This document shows positions 16,958 to 27,264 of a stretch of 46,809 nucleotides of DNA, in pieces. The stretch lies in contig JBOGED010000576.1 in the NCBI GenBank assembly GCA_050743625.1, positions 1 to 46,809 of the forward strand, written 5' to 3'. The DNA is from JBOGED01 sp050743625 (GTDB taxonomy: Bacteria; Actinomycetota; Nitriliruptoria; Euzebyales; Egibacteraceae). Positions within the stretch are counted from its first letter, which is position 1. Each line of letters opens with the position of its first letter. The position numbers and the translations under genes were made by a program. The notes under the pieces were generated by a model. The model saw nothing but the letters and a program-made list of their open reading frames with translations. It was not told the DNA's origin and did no database searches.

Positions 16958-17344
16958 TTAGGACGCGAGGTCGAGGGCGAGGGTGGCGCGTTTGAGGTCG
17001 TGAGCGGCGCGCTCGTCGTCAGGGTCCGAGCGGAGGCGCTCCTGGGCGTCGGAGCGAAGGGACTCGGCGGCGGAGCGGTCGATCTGGTCGGGCTCCTCGG
17101 CGGACTCGGCGAGGACTACCAGGCGGTCGTCGCGAAGCTCGAGGAACCCGGAGTAGACGGCGAAGACGTGTTCCTCACCGTCCGACTTCACCTTTACGGG
17201 GGCGACGTCGAGCTGTAACAGGGCGGGCTCGTGACCAGGGAGGATCCCGATCTGGCCGTCCATCGAGCGAGCGTAGACCTCGTTCGCCTCGCCCGAAAAC
17301 AGGACGCGCTCGGGTGAGAGCACTTGCACCTCCATGGTGGCCAT
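16958..17344 (-). CDS. atpC: ATP synthase F1 epsilon subunit
   Basis: 128 residues. The beta-sandwich domain is clear (MEVQVLSPERVLFSGEANEV, GQIGILPGHEPALLQL, VYSGFLELRDDRLVVLAE), followed by a short C-terminal helical hairpin (about 90-128) that is Ala/Arg/Asp-rich. Epsilon sits in the central stalk and can inhibit ATP hydrolysis through the C-terminal helices. It starts 2 bp after the atpD stop and is the last gene of the operon. Confidence 0.96.
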   Translation of the reverse strand: MATMEVQVLSPERVLFSGEANEVYARSMDGQIGILPGHEPALLQLDVAPVKVKSDGEEHVFAVYSGFLELRDDRLVVLAESAEEPDQIDRSAAESLRSDAQERLRSDPDDERAAHDLKRATLALDLAS

Positions 17345-17346
17345 GA

Positions 17347-18785
<1,439 letters not shown>

Positions 18786-18789
<4 letters not shown>

Positions 18790-19742
18790 CCTACGGGTTC
18801 CCTCTGGTCGGTTTGCGACGTTTCGTACTGCGCGTCGGGTGATGCGTTACCCTGGCCTGTCGTGTCCGACAGCGCCTCGGCACCGCCGACGATCTCGGCG
18901 ATCTCGGTGGTGATCGCGGCCTGGCGCGCGGCGTTGGCCTGCCGGGTAAGGTCCTCGATCACGTCGCCGGCGTTGTCGGTCGCGGCCTTCATCGCGCGTT
19001 GGCGGCTGGCGTGCTCGCTGGCCGCCGACTCGAGCAGGCCGGCGAAGAACTGGTGCTCGACGTACCGGCGGATCAGCGTCTCGAGGATCTCGGCGGGCTC
19101 GGGCTCGAAGAGGAACTGCGGCCCGAACCCCTCCCCGCCCTCGAACTGGGTCGGGTCGACGGGCAGGATCCGCTGAGCTGTCGGCACCTGCGTGAGCGCG
19201 GAGCGGAAGTCCGTGTAGACGAGCCACACCTTGTCGATCTGCTCTTCCGTGTAATCGTCGATCACGCGGTCGGCGATCGCCTGTGCGTCCGCGTAGGACG
19301 GCTTCTCGCTGAACCCGGTCCAGCTCTCGGTGATCGGGATGTTGCGGAACCGGAAGTAGTTCTCGGACTTGCGCCCCGCGGCGTAGATGTTCACGTCGCG
19401 GCCCTCCGAGCCCTCCTCCTCGGCCAGCCGCTGCGCTCGGCGCAGCACGTTGGTGCTGTACGCCCCGGCCAAGCCACGGTCGGAGGAGAGCACGACGATC
19501 CCGACCCGCTGACCTTCCTCACGCGGGCGCAAGAGGGGATGGTCGCTTACCTCGTTCTCGGCGGCGAGGTCGCGGATCACCTGGACGATCGCCTTCGCGT
19601 ACGGCCTGGCGGACTCGACCGCCTCGCGAGCGCGCCCGATCCGGCTGGCCGCGATCAGCTCCATCGCGCGGGTGATCTTCTGCATCGACTTGACGCTGCG
19701 GATCCGCCGGCGGATCGCGCGCAGCTCGGCTGCTCCTGGCAT
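18786..19742 (-). CDS. atpG: ATP synthase F1 gamma subunit
   Basis: 318 residues. It has the N-terminal helix (ELRAIRRRIRSVKSMQKITR), the SSDRGLAGAYSTNVLRRA segment and the C-terminal helix (ASRQRAMKAATDNAGDVIED then LTRQANAARQAAITTEIAEI), which together form the rotating central shaft. The tail after IVGGAEAL is about 25 residues longer than in E. coli and polar. GGGAG lies 7 bases before ATG 19742. The middle insertion (EPEPAEILETLIRRY area) is typical of actinobacterial gamma. Confidence 0.98.
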
Positions 19743-19755
19743 CAGGACTCCCTTA

Positions 19756-21423
19756 CTACTGGGCCGGGGTCTTCTCAGCCTCGTCTGCCCGTTCCCGCTC
19801 GTCAGAGATCTCGCCCTTGAGGGTGTCGAGGTCGTCGTCGGTCTCTTCCTCCTCTTCGTCAACCTCGGACGGCGAGAACGAGTCGGCGAAGTCGTCAACC
19901 GCCTTGTCGAGCCGGTCGGCCCGGTCGTCGTCGAGCTGGCCGTCCCCACGGAGATCTTCAAGGAGATCACTATGGCGCTCCTGCAGGTACTCTCGCAGGC
20001 CGGCCTCGAACCGGCGGACGTCAGCGACGGGGATGTCGTCGAGCTTGCCGTTCGTCACCGCCCAGATGACGCAGATCTGCTCCTCGACGGGCACCGGCGC
20101 GAACTGGGGCTGCTTGAGGATCTCGACCGTGCGTGCTCCCCGGTCGAGCTGCGCCCGCGACGACTTGTCGAGCTCGGATCCCAGCTGGGCGAACGCCTCG
20201 AGCTCCCGGAACTGGGCAAGCTCGAGTCGCATGGTCCCGGCCACCTTCTTCATGGCTTTGACCTGGGCATTGCCACCGACGCGGGAGACCGAGATGCCGA
20301 CGTTGATCGCGGGTCGGACCCCCTGGAAGAACAGGTCGGTCTCCAGGTAGATCTGCCCGTCGGTGATCGAGATCACATTGGTCGGGATGTACGCCGAGAC
20401 GTCGCCTCCTTTCGTCTCGATGATCGGCAGGGCGGTCATCGACCCCCCGCCCTGTTCGTCGGACAGCTTCGCTCCGCGCTCCAACAAGCGGGAGTGCGTG
20501 TAGAAGATGTCGCCTGGATAGGCCTCGCGGCCTGGCGGCCGGCGGAGCAGCAGCGAGAGCTGCCGGTAGGCGTCGGCCTGCTTGGAGAGGTCGTCGTAGA
20601 CGATGAGCGCGTGCTCGCCCTTGTACATCCAGTACGCACCGATCGCCGCGCCGGCGTAGGGCGCGATGTATTGGAACGGCGCCGCCGAGGACGCGGCGGC
20701 CGCGACGACGACCGTGTACTCCATCGCTCCGTACTGCTCAAGGCGGGCCACGAACTCGGCGATCGTGGAGCCCTTCTGCCCGACCGCGACGTAGATGCAC
20801 TTCACCGCTTGGTCGGTACCCCAGAACTGGTGCTGGTTGATGACGGTGTCGATCGCGATGGAGCTCTTACCGACCTGGCGGTCACCGAGAATGAGCTGCC
20901 GCTGGCCCCGGCCGATCGCCGTCAGCGCGTCGATCGCCTTGATGCCGGTCTGCAGCGGCTCCTTCACCGGCTGGCGGTTGATGACGGACGGGGCCTGCAC
21001 CTCGAGACCGCGCCGCCCGTCGAGCTTCTCGCTGTCCAGCGGGCCCTTGCCATCGATCGGCCGGCCGAGGGGATCCACGACGCGCCCGAGGTAGGCGTCC
21101 CCGACCGGAACCGCGAGGACCTCGCCGGTCGGCTTGACCTCGCCGCCCTCCTCGATGCCGGAGGCGTCACCCAAGAGGACGGCGCCGATCGACTGCTCCT
21201 CGAGGTTCAGCGCCAGCCCGAAGAGCTGCCGGCCGCTCGGGTCGACCCCGAAGTCGAGCAGCTCGTTCGCCATCACACCGGGCAAGCCCGTGACGTGGGC
21301 GATGCCGTCGCCGGAGTCGATGACCTTGCCGACCTGCTCTCGTGAGAGGCGGCGGTCGTAGTCCCGAAGACGCGACGAGAGGACCCGGGAGATGTCGTCC
21401 GCGGAGATAGACAGGTCGGTCAT
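19756..21423 (-). CDS. atpA: ATP synthase F1 alpha subunit with altered P-loop
   Basis: 555 residues. Recognisable segments: VGKVIDSGDGIAHVTGLPGV, LGRVVDPLGRPIDGKGPL, GIKAIDALTAIGRGQRQLIL, YDDLSKQADAYRQLSLLLRR, and the Arg-finger segment GISVSRVGG. The nucleotide loop reads GDRQVGKSS where the alpha consensus is GDRQTGKTA: both Thr are replaced (Val, Ser), while the GK[ST] core remains, so nucleotide binding is still likely. The C-terminal tail after VDDFADSF is about 40 residues, strongly acidic and longer than usual. The start is ATG 21423 (TDLSISADDI). The reading frame extends far upstream into atpH, where it is a shadow. Confidence 0.98.
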   Translation of the reverse strand: MTDLSISADDISRVLSSRLRDYDRRLSREQVGKVIDSGDGIAHVTGLPGVMANELLDFGVDPSGRQLFGLALNLEEQSIGAVLLGDASGIEEGGEVKPTGEVLAVPVGDAYLGRVVDPLGRPIDGKGPLDSEKLDGRRGLEVQAPSVINRQPVKEPLQTGIKAIDALTAIGRGQRQLILGDRQVGKSSIAIDTVINQHQFWGTDQAVKCIYVAVGQKGSTIAEFVARLEQYGAMEYTVVVAAAASSAAPFQYIAPYAGAAIGAYWMYKGEHALIVYDDLSKQADAYRQLSLLLRRPPGREAYPGDIFYTHSRLLERGAKLSDEQGGGSMTALPIIETKGGDVSAYIPTNVISITDGQIYLETDLFFQGVRPAINVGISVSRVGGNAQVKAMKKVAGTMRLELAQFRELEAFAQLGSELDKSSRAQLDRGARTVEILKQPQFAPVPVEEQICVIWAVTNGKLDDIPVADVRRFEAGLREYLQERHSDLLEDLRGDGQLDDDRADRLDKAVDDFADSFSPSEVDEEEEETDDDLDTLKGEISDERERADEAEKTPAQ

Positions 21424-21440
21424 TCTTCTGCTCCGTACTC

Positions 21441-21980
21441 TTACGAGCCGACCAGCCGAGCCTTGAGCTCCGCTAACCGGCGGTTCACGCTGCCGTCGAT
21501 CACCGTATCGCCAACCTTGACGCTGACGCCTCCCACGAGGCTGGGGTCGACGATCACCTTCATGTCGATCTTCTTGCCGGTGGCGTGCTCGATCGCCTTG
21601 GCGAGCCGTCGCCGACGGTCGTCGTCCAGCTCGGCGGCGACACGGACCTCGGCGACGGCGCGGCCACGGGTGGCGGCGGCCTTCTCCACGACCGCGTCGG
21701 CGATGTCGCCGAGGAGGCGCGCTCGCCCCGCCTGGATCACATAGAGGAGCGCTCCGACCGTCTGGGGATGCGCGCGGTCGGCGAGGAGCTCGGACACGAC
21801 GCCGAGCTTGTCGTCCACCGCGATGCCGGAATCGGTCAGCCGATCCCTCAGGTCCGTGTGCTCCTGGAGGGCGCGCGCGAACCGGAACAGCTCGTCCGAG
21901 ACGCGTTCGAGCGCGTCCTCGCTCCGAGCGACCCCGACGATCGCCTCCGCGTACTGCGCGGTGACCGAGCTGGCGCTCAA
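21441..21980 (-). CDS. atpH: ATP synthase delta subunit (OSCP)
   Basis: 179 residues with the delta/OSCP organisation: an N-terminal six-helix domain (VTAQYAEAIVGVARSEDALE) and a C-terminal domain with DPSLVGGVSVKVGDTVIDGS. It joins F1 to the peripheral stalk. The start codon is TTG at 21980, overlapping the atpF stop (TTGA); no ATG or GTG lies close to the domain start, so a TTG start and coupled translation are inferred. Unlike Mycobacterium there is no fused b-delta protein. Confidence 0.95.
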   Translation of the reverse strand: MSASSVTAQYAEAIVGVARSEDALERVSDELFRFARALQEHTDLRDRLTDSGIAVDDKLGVVSELLADRAHPQTVGALLYVIQAGRARLLGDIADAVVEKAAATRGRAVAEVRVAAELDDDRRRRLAKAIEHATGKKIDMKVIVDPSLVGGVSVKVGDTVIDGSVNRRLAELKARLVGS

Positions 21981-22525
21981 TTGAGGCTCGACAGTTCGTT
22001 GATGTACTGGTCGACGAGCTCGTCGTGGCGTCCACCGTCGAGCTCCGAGCCGACGATCTTGCTCGCGATGGTCAGGGAGAGATCGGCGACCTGACCCCGG
22101 AGATCTTGGATCAGGCGGTTGCGCTCGGCCCGCTGGTCGGCCTGCGCGCGCTCGACGATCTGCTTTGCCTCATCCTCAGCGCGCTTGATGAGGTCCTGGC
22201 GCAGGCCCTCGGCCTGGGTCCGGGTGTCCTCGATGATCTTGCTGGCCTGCTCGCGGGCGCTCGCCAGCTGATCCTCGTATTGCCTGCGGAGCTTCTCGGC
22301 CTCTTGGCGGGCGGACTCGGCGGCCTCAAGGCGACCCTGAATCTCGTTCTGGCGATTCTCCAGGGTCTCGTTGAGCTGCGGGAACACCTTCTTCGCCATG
22401 ACCACCATCAAGATGGCGAACCCGACGAATCCCCAGACCAGCTCGAACGTGCCGGGCAGCAGGATTGATGCCCCGCCTCCGCCACCGGCTTCGGTGGCGA
22501 GGACCACGATCGCGGGAACGGCCAT
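21977..22525 (-). CDS. atpF: ATP synthase Fo b subunit
   Basis: 182 residues. One N-terminal transmembrane helix (FELVWGFVGFAILMVVMAKK, about 27-47) is followed by a long charged coiled coil (ENRQNEIQGRLEAAESARQE to the end) that forms the peripheral stalk. The ATG at 22525 shares its A with the atpE TGA (TGATG); a GTG directly before it (22528) is an alternative that adds one residue. Confidence 0.96.
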   Translation of the reverse strand: MAVPAIVVLATEAGGGGGASILLPGTFELVWGFVGFAILMVVMAKKVFPQLNETLENRQNEIQGRLEAAESARQEAEKLRRQYEDQLASAREQASKIIEDTRTQAEGLRQDLIKRAEDEAKQIVERAQADQRAERNRLIQDLRGQVADLSLTIASKIVGSELDGGRHDELVDQYINELSSLN

Positions 22526-22791
22526 CACTGGATCAAGAAGAAGAGCAGGAGGCCGAACAGGGCGAGCGCCTCGATGAACGCGAGGCCGAGGAACATCGTG
22601 GCGCGGACCATGCCGGCCGCCTCGGGCTGGCGGGCCATGGCCTCGATCGCCTTGCCGAAGACGATGCCGAGACCGATCCCGGGCCCGATTGCGCCTAGAC
22701 CGTAGACGAGGCCCTGGCCGAGGGCCGAGACGTTGCCCATCAGCCCTCCTCCCTCTTGCTGGGCGAGGACGACGAAACTTACGAGATCCAT
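22525..22791 (-). CDS. atpE: ATP synthase Fo c subunit
   Basis: 88 residues with two hydrophobic helices joined by a polar loop (EAMARQPEAAG). Helix 1 has the Gly-rich GLGAIGPGIGLGIVFG. Helix 2 has the ion-binding Glu in AFIEALALFG. The Na+-type ligand set (for example ESTxxY in helix 2) is absent, so proton coupling is expected. It forms the rotor ring in the membrane. The extra N-terminal ~20 residues (DLVSFVVLAQQEGGGLMGN) contain a second possible start at MGN. Confidence 0.97.
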   Translation of the reverse strand: MDLVSFVVLAQQEGGGLMGNVSALGQGLVYGLGAIGPGIGLGIVFGKAIEAMARQPEAAGMVRATMFLGLAFIEALALFGLLLFFLIQ

Positions 22792-22810
22792 GAGGTATGC
22801 GCTCCTTGTG

Positions 22811-23608
22811 TCAGTGCTCTTCGCTGAGTGCGGTGTTGAAGTAGAAGGCGGCGAGGACCGCGAAGATGTACGCCTGCAAGACCCCGACCAGCATCTCGAA
22901 GGCGATGGCCACCGGCGCGGCGATCAGCCCGAATAGCCCCACGGGGAACGCTCTGAAGCTTGAGAGCAGGAACGAGTTGATCACCAGGAAGACGATCACG
23001 AGCAGGATGTGACCGGCGAACAGGTTCGCGAACAGCCGGACGGTCAAGGTGACCGGTTGCACGATGAACCACGACACGAACTCGATCGGGGTGACGAGGA
23101 CGTAGAGCGGCTTCGGCACGCCAGGCGGAAAGATGGTGTTGAGCGGAAAGCGCCAGCCCTGGGCTTTGAACCCGAGGAAGAGGAACGTCACGTAGACGAT
23201 CGCGGCCAGGACCATCGGGACCGCGGTCTTCGAGGTGGGCGGGAAGTTGACGAACGGCAGGATCTCGAACCAGTTCATCACCAGGACGAAGACGAAGATC
23301 GTGGTGAGGAACGGCAAGAACCGCTCGCCCCGCTTGCCCATCATCTGGAAAGCGATCTGCTCCCGGACGCCCCCGACGACCATCTCGGCCGCCAGCTGCA
23401 GCTTGCTCGGGACCACGCTCTTCTTGCGCAGCGCGACGACAAAGAAGGCGATGATCGCGAGGACGCCGAATAGAAGGATGACCTGCACGCGGGTGATCTG
23501 GAACGGGGTGCCGCCGAAGAGGATCGGATCGAAGGAGAACAACTCCTCGACCGGTGGAACCTCGAACGGGCTGTTGAGCGGGGCCTCGGTGGCCAAGATA
23601 GCGGTCAC
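22811..23608 (-). CDS. atpB: ATP synthase Fo a subunit
   Basis: 265 residues, about 5-6 transmembrane helices. The essential stator Arg lies in VTLTVRLFANLFAGH; other family segments are PSKLQLAAEMVVGGVREQI and the C-terminal FEMLVGVLQAYIFAVLAAFY. It forms the two proton half-channels next to the c ring. The GTG start at 23608 overlaps the stop of the upstream atpI-like gene (GTGA). Confidence 0.97.
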   Translation of the reverse strand: MTAILATEAPLNSPFEVPPVEELFSFDPILFGGTPFQITRVQVILLFGVLAIIAFFVVALRKKSVVPSKLQLAAEMVVGGVREQIAFQMMGKRGERFLPFLTTIFVFVLVMNWFEILPFVNFPPTSKTAVPMVLAAIVYVTFLFLGFKAQGWRFPLNTIFPPGVPKPLYVLVTPIEFVSWFIVQPVTLTVRLFANLFAGHILLVIVFLVINSFLLSSFRAFPVGLFGLIAAPVAIAFEMLVGVLQAYIFAVLAAFYFNTALSEEH

Positions 23609-24141
23609 GCGTGGGTCCTTTCGGGCGTGTTGCTCTCGTGAGCCGGGACCAGGGTCGGGTTTGCCGGAATCGGCTCGAGCCAGAAGAAGTGGGGAGAGCG
23701 CCAGACATGCCAGGACTCGTAGGCCAGCACGCCGAGCATCAGCGCGATCGAGGAGATCACGAGGGTCGGCAGGTGAATTCCCTCGATCGGCGCGAGCAAG
23801 GCGAGCGCCGCCGCTGCCAAGGCGAGGCGCCCGACGAAGCTCGCGTACCCGCCGATCATCAGGGTCATCCCGCCCCGGCGGGCGCAGATGGCGAGCACCG
23901 CAGCCGAGCAGTACAGCTGTGCGGTGACCAGGGCAGTTGCGATCGCGGCGCCTACCAGCCCCGGCCTACCCGCGGCGAACCATCCGCCCGCGAGCGCCGG
24001 TACCGTGAGGAGAAGGCAACAACGCGTTGCGGCGGCGGCCAGTCCAAGCTCTGGCCTCCGGGGTATGCCCTTCGATTGTTCAATATGATCGGTGGCCTGC
24101 CGTCGCAGGCCGTCTCGCTCAGTCGGTGCCACCCTTGCCAC
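23605..24141 (-). CDS. atpI: ATP synthase protein I-like membrane protein
   Basis: 178 residues with four predicted membrane helices (CCLLLTVPALAGGWFAAG; VGAAIATALVTAQLYCSAAV; FVGRLALAAAALALLAPI; PTLVISSIALMLGVLAYESW). Position directly before atpB and the four-helix layout fit AtpI/uncI, which helps c-ring assembly; sequence identity to the family is low by eye. The GTG at 24141 overlaps the upstream atpZ-like gene by 23 bp; a GTG at 24132 is an alternative. Confidence 0.8.
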   Translation of the reverse strand: MARVAPTERDGLRRQATDHIEQSKGIPRRPELGLAAAATRCCLLLTVPALAGGWFAAGRPGLVGAAIATALVTAQLYCSAAVLAICARRGGMTLMIGGYASFVGRLALAAAALALLAPIEGIHLPTLVISSIALMLGVLAYESWHVWRSPHFFWLEPIPANPTLVPAHESNTPERTHA

Positions 24142-24499
24142 TCGAGGCGCCTTCGGTCGTGTTGCCGTCGTCAGCCGATCCTCCGGCCACAGTCCGGCCT
24201 GGCATCGTTGCCTTCGCCCACATCCTGTTGCTCCGGAGGAGGACCAGGTAGAACCCCGTCGCGCTTCCGATCAGGATCCCGATCAGCAAGAGCCACGGCG
24301 CCGTGTCAAGCCAGCGATCGAGCAGCCACCCGACCCCTGCCCACGTCACGACCGCGGAGATCAGCTCCGCCACCATCGTCCACGCTTCGTCGAAAGCCTC
24401 CCAACCGCCGGCAGACGAAGACTGGGAGGGGCGCGGATGTCGCAATGGACGAGGCTTGTCTGTCGGTACGGGGGCTTCAGCTTGCGCTTTCGTACCCAT
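24119..24499 (-). CDS. AtpZ/AtpI-like small membrane protein
   Basis: 126 residues. A hydrophilic N-terminus (to about 55) precedes two helices: WTMVAELISAVVTWAGVGWL and PWLLLIGILIGSATGFYLVL, joined by LDRWLDTA. This matches the AtpZ-type FoF1 accessory family (WxxxGxxLDxxxxTxPWxxxIGxxxG). The C-terminal tail is Gly/Ser/Thr-rich. Start ATG 24499 is preferred; ATG 24550 in the same frame is possible. It is the first gene of the ATP synthase cluster, 88 bp after the wecA-like gene on the same strand. Confidence 0.82.
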   Translation of the reverse strand: MGTKAQAEAPVPTDKPRPLRHPRPSQSSSAGGWEAFDEAWTMVAELISAVVTWAGVGWLLDRWLDTAPWLLLIGILIGSATGFYLVLLRSNRMWAKATMPGRTVAGGSADDGNTTEGASSGKGGTD

Positions 24500-24587
24500 G
24501 GGCTCGATCACCGGGCGTGCCGCTCGGCGTTCCGGATCCGAGGGCAGCATCGCAGGAGTGAAGACTAGCGACGTCCCTCGGTCCCTG

Positions 24588-25820
24588 TCAAACCTCTGTC
24601 TGGACATGTTTTGCCTGCTCAGAGCCCTCATGGGGGGCCACCGTACACGCCTTTGTGAAAGTATGCACAAGCGGTTCTGGCGTTATAGTACCGCGCTTGC
24701 CCACCCACCGACGGGTATATCGCGCAAGCCATCGGCGGGGGCGCGGCGCCACGACGAGGATCGCCCCACCGATCCCGGCTGCGCCAGCCACGGTCAGCAG
24801 GGGCAACGGAACAAGCCCGACACCTATCGCTACAAATGCTAACAAACCAGACCAGTAGTACATGATGAGCACCGCGCGACAGTGCGAGTTGCCGATCTCC
24901 ATCAAGCGATGGTGCAGGTGATGCTTGTCAGGGCAAGACACCGCCCTCCCATTCCGGAGCCGGCGGAGGATAGCCCACGCGGTATCGAAAAACGGGACTG
25001 CCAGCACCAACGCCGGGATCAGCGCGGGAACGCTGAACGCCGCCAGGTCGGCCTGGCTCGGTCCGACGACGTTGCCGATCGTCGACACTCCGCCCGCGGC
25101 CAGCAACAGGCCAAGCAGCAACGCTCCCGTATCGCCCATGAAGATCGTCGCGGGATGGAAGTTGTAGACAAGGAAGCCGATGCAGGATCCCACGAGCGCC
25201 GCGAGGACCAGCGATGCTGAGGACGGTACCCCCGTGACCGTCATAGCGCCCGCGAACTGCCCGTAGACGAACAGCGCGCCAGCCGCGATCGCGACGATCC
25301 CCGCGGCCAACCCGTCGAGCCCGTCGACAAGGTTGACCGCGTTCATCATCGCGACGATCGCGGCGATGGTGAGGAGCGCGGCGAGGTCCGGAGTCAGGTA
25401 GACGATCCCGAGGGATCCGGGGATATAGACGAACCGCAGGCTCAACCCGAAGAGCACGAGCGTGCCCGCCGACAGGATCTGTCCCGCCACCTTCGCGGGC
25501 GCGAGAAGCCCTCGCGTATCGTCGATCAGGCCGACCACGACGATCACGAAGCTCGCCAAGACGATCGCTTCCGGCTCGTTCGTCTTCCGGAACAGATCCT
25601 CGTAGGCCGGCAGGAACGACGCGACACCCATCGCGGTGATCAATCCGGCGAACATCGCAAGGCCGCCGAGAGTAGGCGTGGGGCGCGTGTGAACGTGCCG
25701 TTCGCCTGGTTGCGCCACAGCCCCTAACCCCCGCGCCACCCACTGCGCCAACGGCGTCGTCGCGACGACCGCACCAAGCGCGGCGAGCAGCACCACCACC
25801 GCCGATCCGAACTCGTTCAC
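24588..25820 (-). CDS. wecA: Polyprenyl-phosphate N-acetylhexosamine-1-phosphate transferase (WecA/MraY family)
   Basis: 410 residues, about 10-11 transmembrane helices. Family motifs: PTPTLGGLAMF, GLIDDTRGL, NAVNLVDGLDGLAAG, HPATIFMGDTG, and the cytosolic HxHH-type DKHHLHHRL. It transfers a sugar-1-phosphate from UDP-sugar to undecaprenyl phosphate, starting wall polysaccharide or teichoic-type glycan synthesis. The HHLHHR motif and its place before the atp operon favour the WecA/TagO group over MraY. It has a GTG start with AAGGGGG rather far (13 bases) upstream. The 174-bp gap to rpiB has no clear gene. Confidence 0.92.
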   Translation of the reverse strand: MNEFGSAVVVLLAALGAVVATTPLAQWVARGLGAVAQPGERHVHTRPTPTLGGLAMFAGLITAMGVASFLPAYEDLFRKTNEPEAIVLASFVIVVVGLIDDTRGLLAPAKVAGQILSAGTLVLFGLSLRFVYIPGSLGIVYLTPDLAALLTIAAIVAMMNAVNLVDGLDGLAAGIVAIAAGALFVYGQFAGAMTVTGVPSSASLVLAALVGSCIGFLVYNFHPATIFMGDTGALLLGLLLAAGGVSTIGNVVGPSQADLAAFSVPALIPALVLAVPFFDTAWAILRRLRNGRAVSCPDKHHLHHRLMEIGNSHCRAVLIMYYWSGLLAFVAIGVGLVPLPLLTVAGAAGIGGAILVVAPRPRRWLARYTRRWVGKRGTITPEPLVHTFTKACTVAPHEGSEQAKHVQTEV

Positions 25821-25994
25821 TTCGGTTAAGTGCCCCCTTCCGGCATTACGCTCGCATTCGAGCGCGCCCCTGCATCCCCGCTCGCGTCGTTGCGTCTCGC
25901 TTACATATAGTCTGCCGGATATGCGCGCTCAACGTGCCTTGCGAGCGTGGCGCAGTGACGCTCTCGATGCGGACCGTCCTTCCGTCAGGGAGCA

Positions 25995-26438
25995 CTAGCG
26001 CTCTCGTTCCAACGCGCTGATCTGTTCGATGCGTCGGGCGTGGCGACCACCTTCGAATGGGGTGTCGAGCCACAGGCTCACGATCTCGTCGGCGAGCGCC
26101 ACGGCAACGATCCGAGCGCCGAGCGCGAGGACGTTCGCGTCGTTATGCGCGCGCGACATCCTGGCCGTGTACAGGTCGTTGCACAGCGCGGCCCGCACGC
26201 CTGGCACCTTGTTCGCCGAGATCTGCTCCCCTTGCCCGCTGCCGCCAAGCACGATCCCGCGAGCGACTCGCCCCTCGGCGACCGCGCGCCCGACGCTCGC
26301 GCAGATCGGCGGGTAGTCCACTGGCTCTTCGCTGTCCGTTCCGTGGTCCTCGACGTCGTGGCCGGACTCGCGCAACGCTTCGACCAGGTGCTGCTTCAGC
26401 GCCCAGCCCGCATGATCGGCACCGATCGCGACACGCAT
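25995..26438 (-). CDS. rpiB: Ribose-5-phosphate isomerase B
   Basis: 147 residues. RpiB signatures: VAIGADHAGWALKQHL, DYPPICASVGRAVAEG, GIVLGGSGQGEQISANKVPG, VRAALCNDLYTARMSRAHND and ANVLALGARIV. The active-site residue in GGSGQGE is Ser, as in mycobacterial/actinobacterial RpiB, where Cys is replaced by Ser. It interconverts ribose-5-phosphate and ribulose-5-phosphate. The start ATG is 2 bp after the tsaC stop, with a GGGATAGG sequence before it. Confidence 0.96.
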   Translation of the reverse strand: MRVAIGADHAGWALKQHLVEALRESGHDVEDHGTDSEEPVDYPPICASVGRAVAEGRVARGIVLGGSGQGEQISANKVPGVRAALCNDLYTARMSRAHNDANVLALGARIVAVALADEIVSLWLDTPFEGGRHARRIEQISALERER

Positions 26439-26440
26439 GC

Positions 26441-27097
26441 CTATCCCTCGTCCTCCGGCTTTTGGCCCCAGCCAACTTGTCCGGTTGCCACCAACTGGAT
26501 GTGCCGATCGGGGATGGCCCCTGACCGTAGCACCGAGCATCGGTCGCGCGTGGCGTCCACGACCGTCGAGACGTCGCCGTTGCAACGTCCTCCGTCGACA
26601 TACAGCGCGACGACGTCGCCGAGCTGGCCGCGCGCTTCTTCAACCGTACGTGGTTCGGCGCCGCCACCGACTCGAGCACTGGTGCAGGCGAGAGGCCCAA
26701 TCTCTTGGGCGACGGCGACCAGCAGCTCATCCGTGGACAGGCGGACTCCCACGGTCCCTTGGGTCTCCCCCAAGTTCCAGGTCAGACCCTCGGACTCGTT
26801 GAACACGACAGTCAATGGTCCCGGCCAGTACGAGGCCATCAGGCGCTCGGCGTATTCTGGCACCTCCGACACCAAGCCGTTCACCTGACGCGGGCTGCGG
26901 ATCACGACCCCAAGCGGCACATGGAGCCCTTGCCGCTTCACGTCGAGCACCTGCCGCGTCGCCCGCACGTCGAACGCATCCGTCACCAAGCCATAGACCG
27001 AGTCCGTCGGCAGGACCACGAGCTGCCCCTCGCGGAGCGCGCGGACCACCCGGTCACGCGCTTGCTCGAAGTCCTCTACGCCGATGACCTCGCTCAT
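26441..27097 (-). CDS. tsaC: L-threonylcarbamoyladenylate synthase (TsaC/YrdC/Sua5)
   Basis: 218 residues, YrdC fold only, without the extra C-terminal Sua5 domain. Motifs: LVVLPTDSVYGLVTDAF, VLDVKRQGLHVPLGVVI, YWPGPLTVVF, VGVRLSTDELL, and LACTSARVGGGAEP. It makes threonylcarbamoyl-AMP for the t6A modification of ANN-decoding tRNAs. The family KRP/KRpxxxP motif reads KRQGLHVPLGV, slightly divergent. A purine-rich stretch abuts the ATG; an in-frame TTG at 27118 is the alternative start. Copy B of the palindromic repeat lies 66-167 bp upstream. Confidence 0.93.
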   Translation of the reverse strand: MSEVIGVEDFEQARDRVVRALREGQLVVLPTDSVYGLVTDAFDVRATRQVLDVKRQGLHVPLGVVIRSPRQVNGLVSEVPEYAERLMASYWPGPLTVVFNESEGLTWNLGETQGTVGVRLSTDELLVAVAQEIGPLACTSARVGGGAEPRTVEEARGQLGDVVALYVDGGRCNGDVSTVVDATRDRCSVLRSGAIPDRHIQLVATGQVGWGQKPEDEG

Positions 27098-27162
27098 CTC
27101 CCCCCGATGGTAGGTCAAGGACCTCCCGCCCCTCCTGCTCCCCCATGCCCAGTTGGCCGTTT

Positions 27163-27264
27163 CACACTACAGCTTTCCTCCGCATATGAAGGAAAACGAC
27201 AGGCTTCTGGCGTGAGCATCCCGGTTCATGACTACTTTCCTCCTGATATGAAGGAATCCTGCAG
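27163..27264 (+). repeat. Paired palindromic repeat, copy B
   Basis: 102 bp, the same length and orientation as copy A. It begins CACACTACAGCTTTCCTCCG and its left flank (GGCCGTTTCACACT) also resembles that of copy A (GGCCGGTCACACT). The first palindrome (about 27169-27200) is CAGCTTTCCTCC, GCATATG, AAGGAAAACG; the second (about 27233-27264) is CTTTCCTCCTGATATGAAGG followed by AATCCTGCAG. Both are more decayed than in copy A. It directly abuts the stop codon of the nuclease gene at 27265. Confidence 0.85.
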
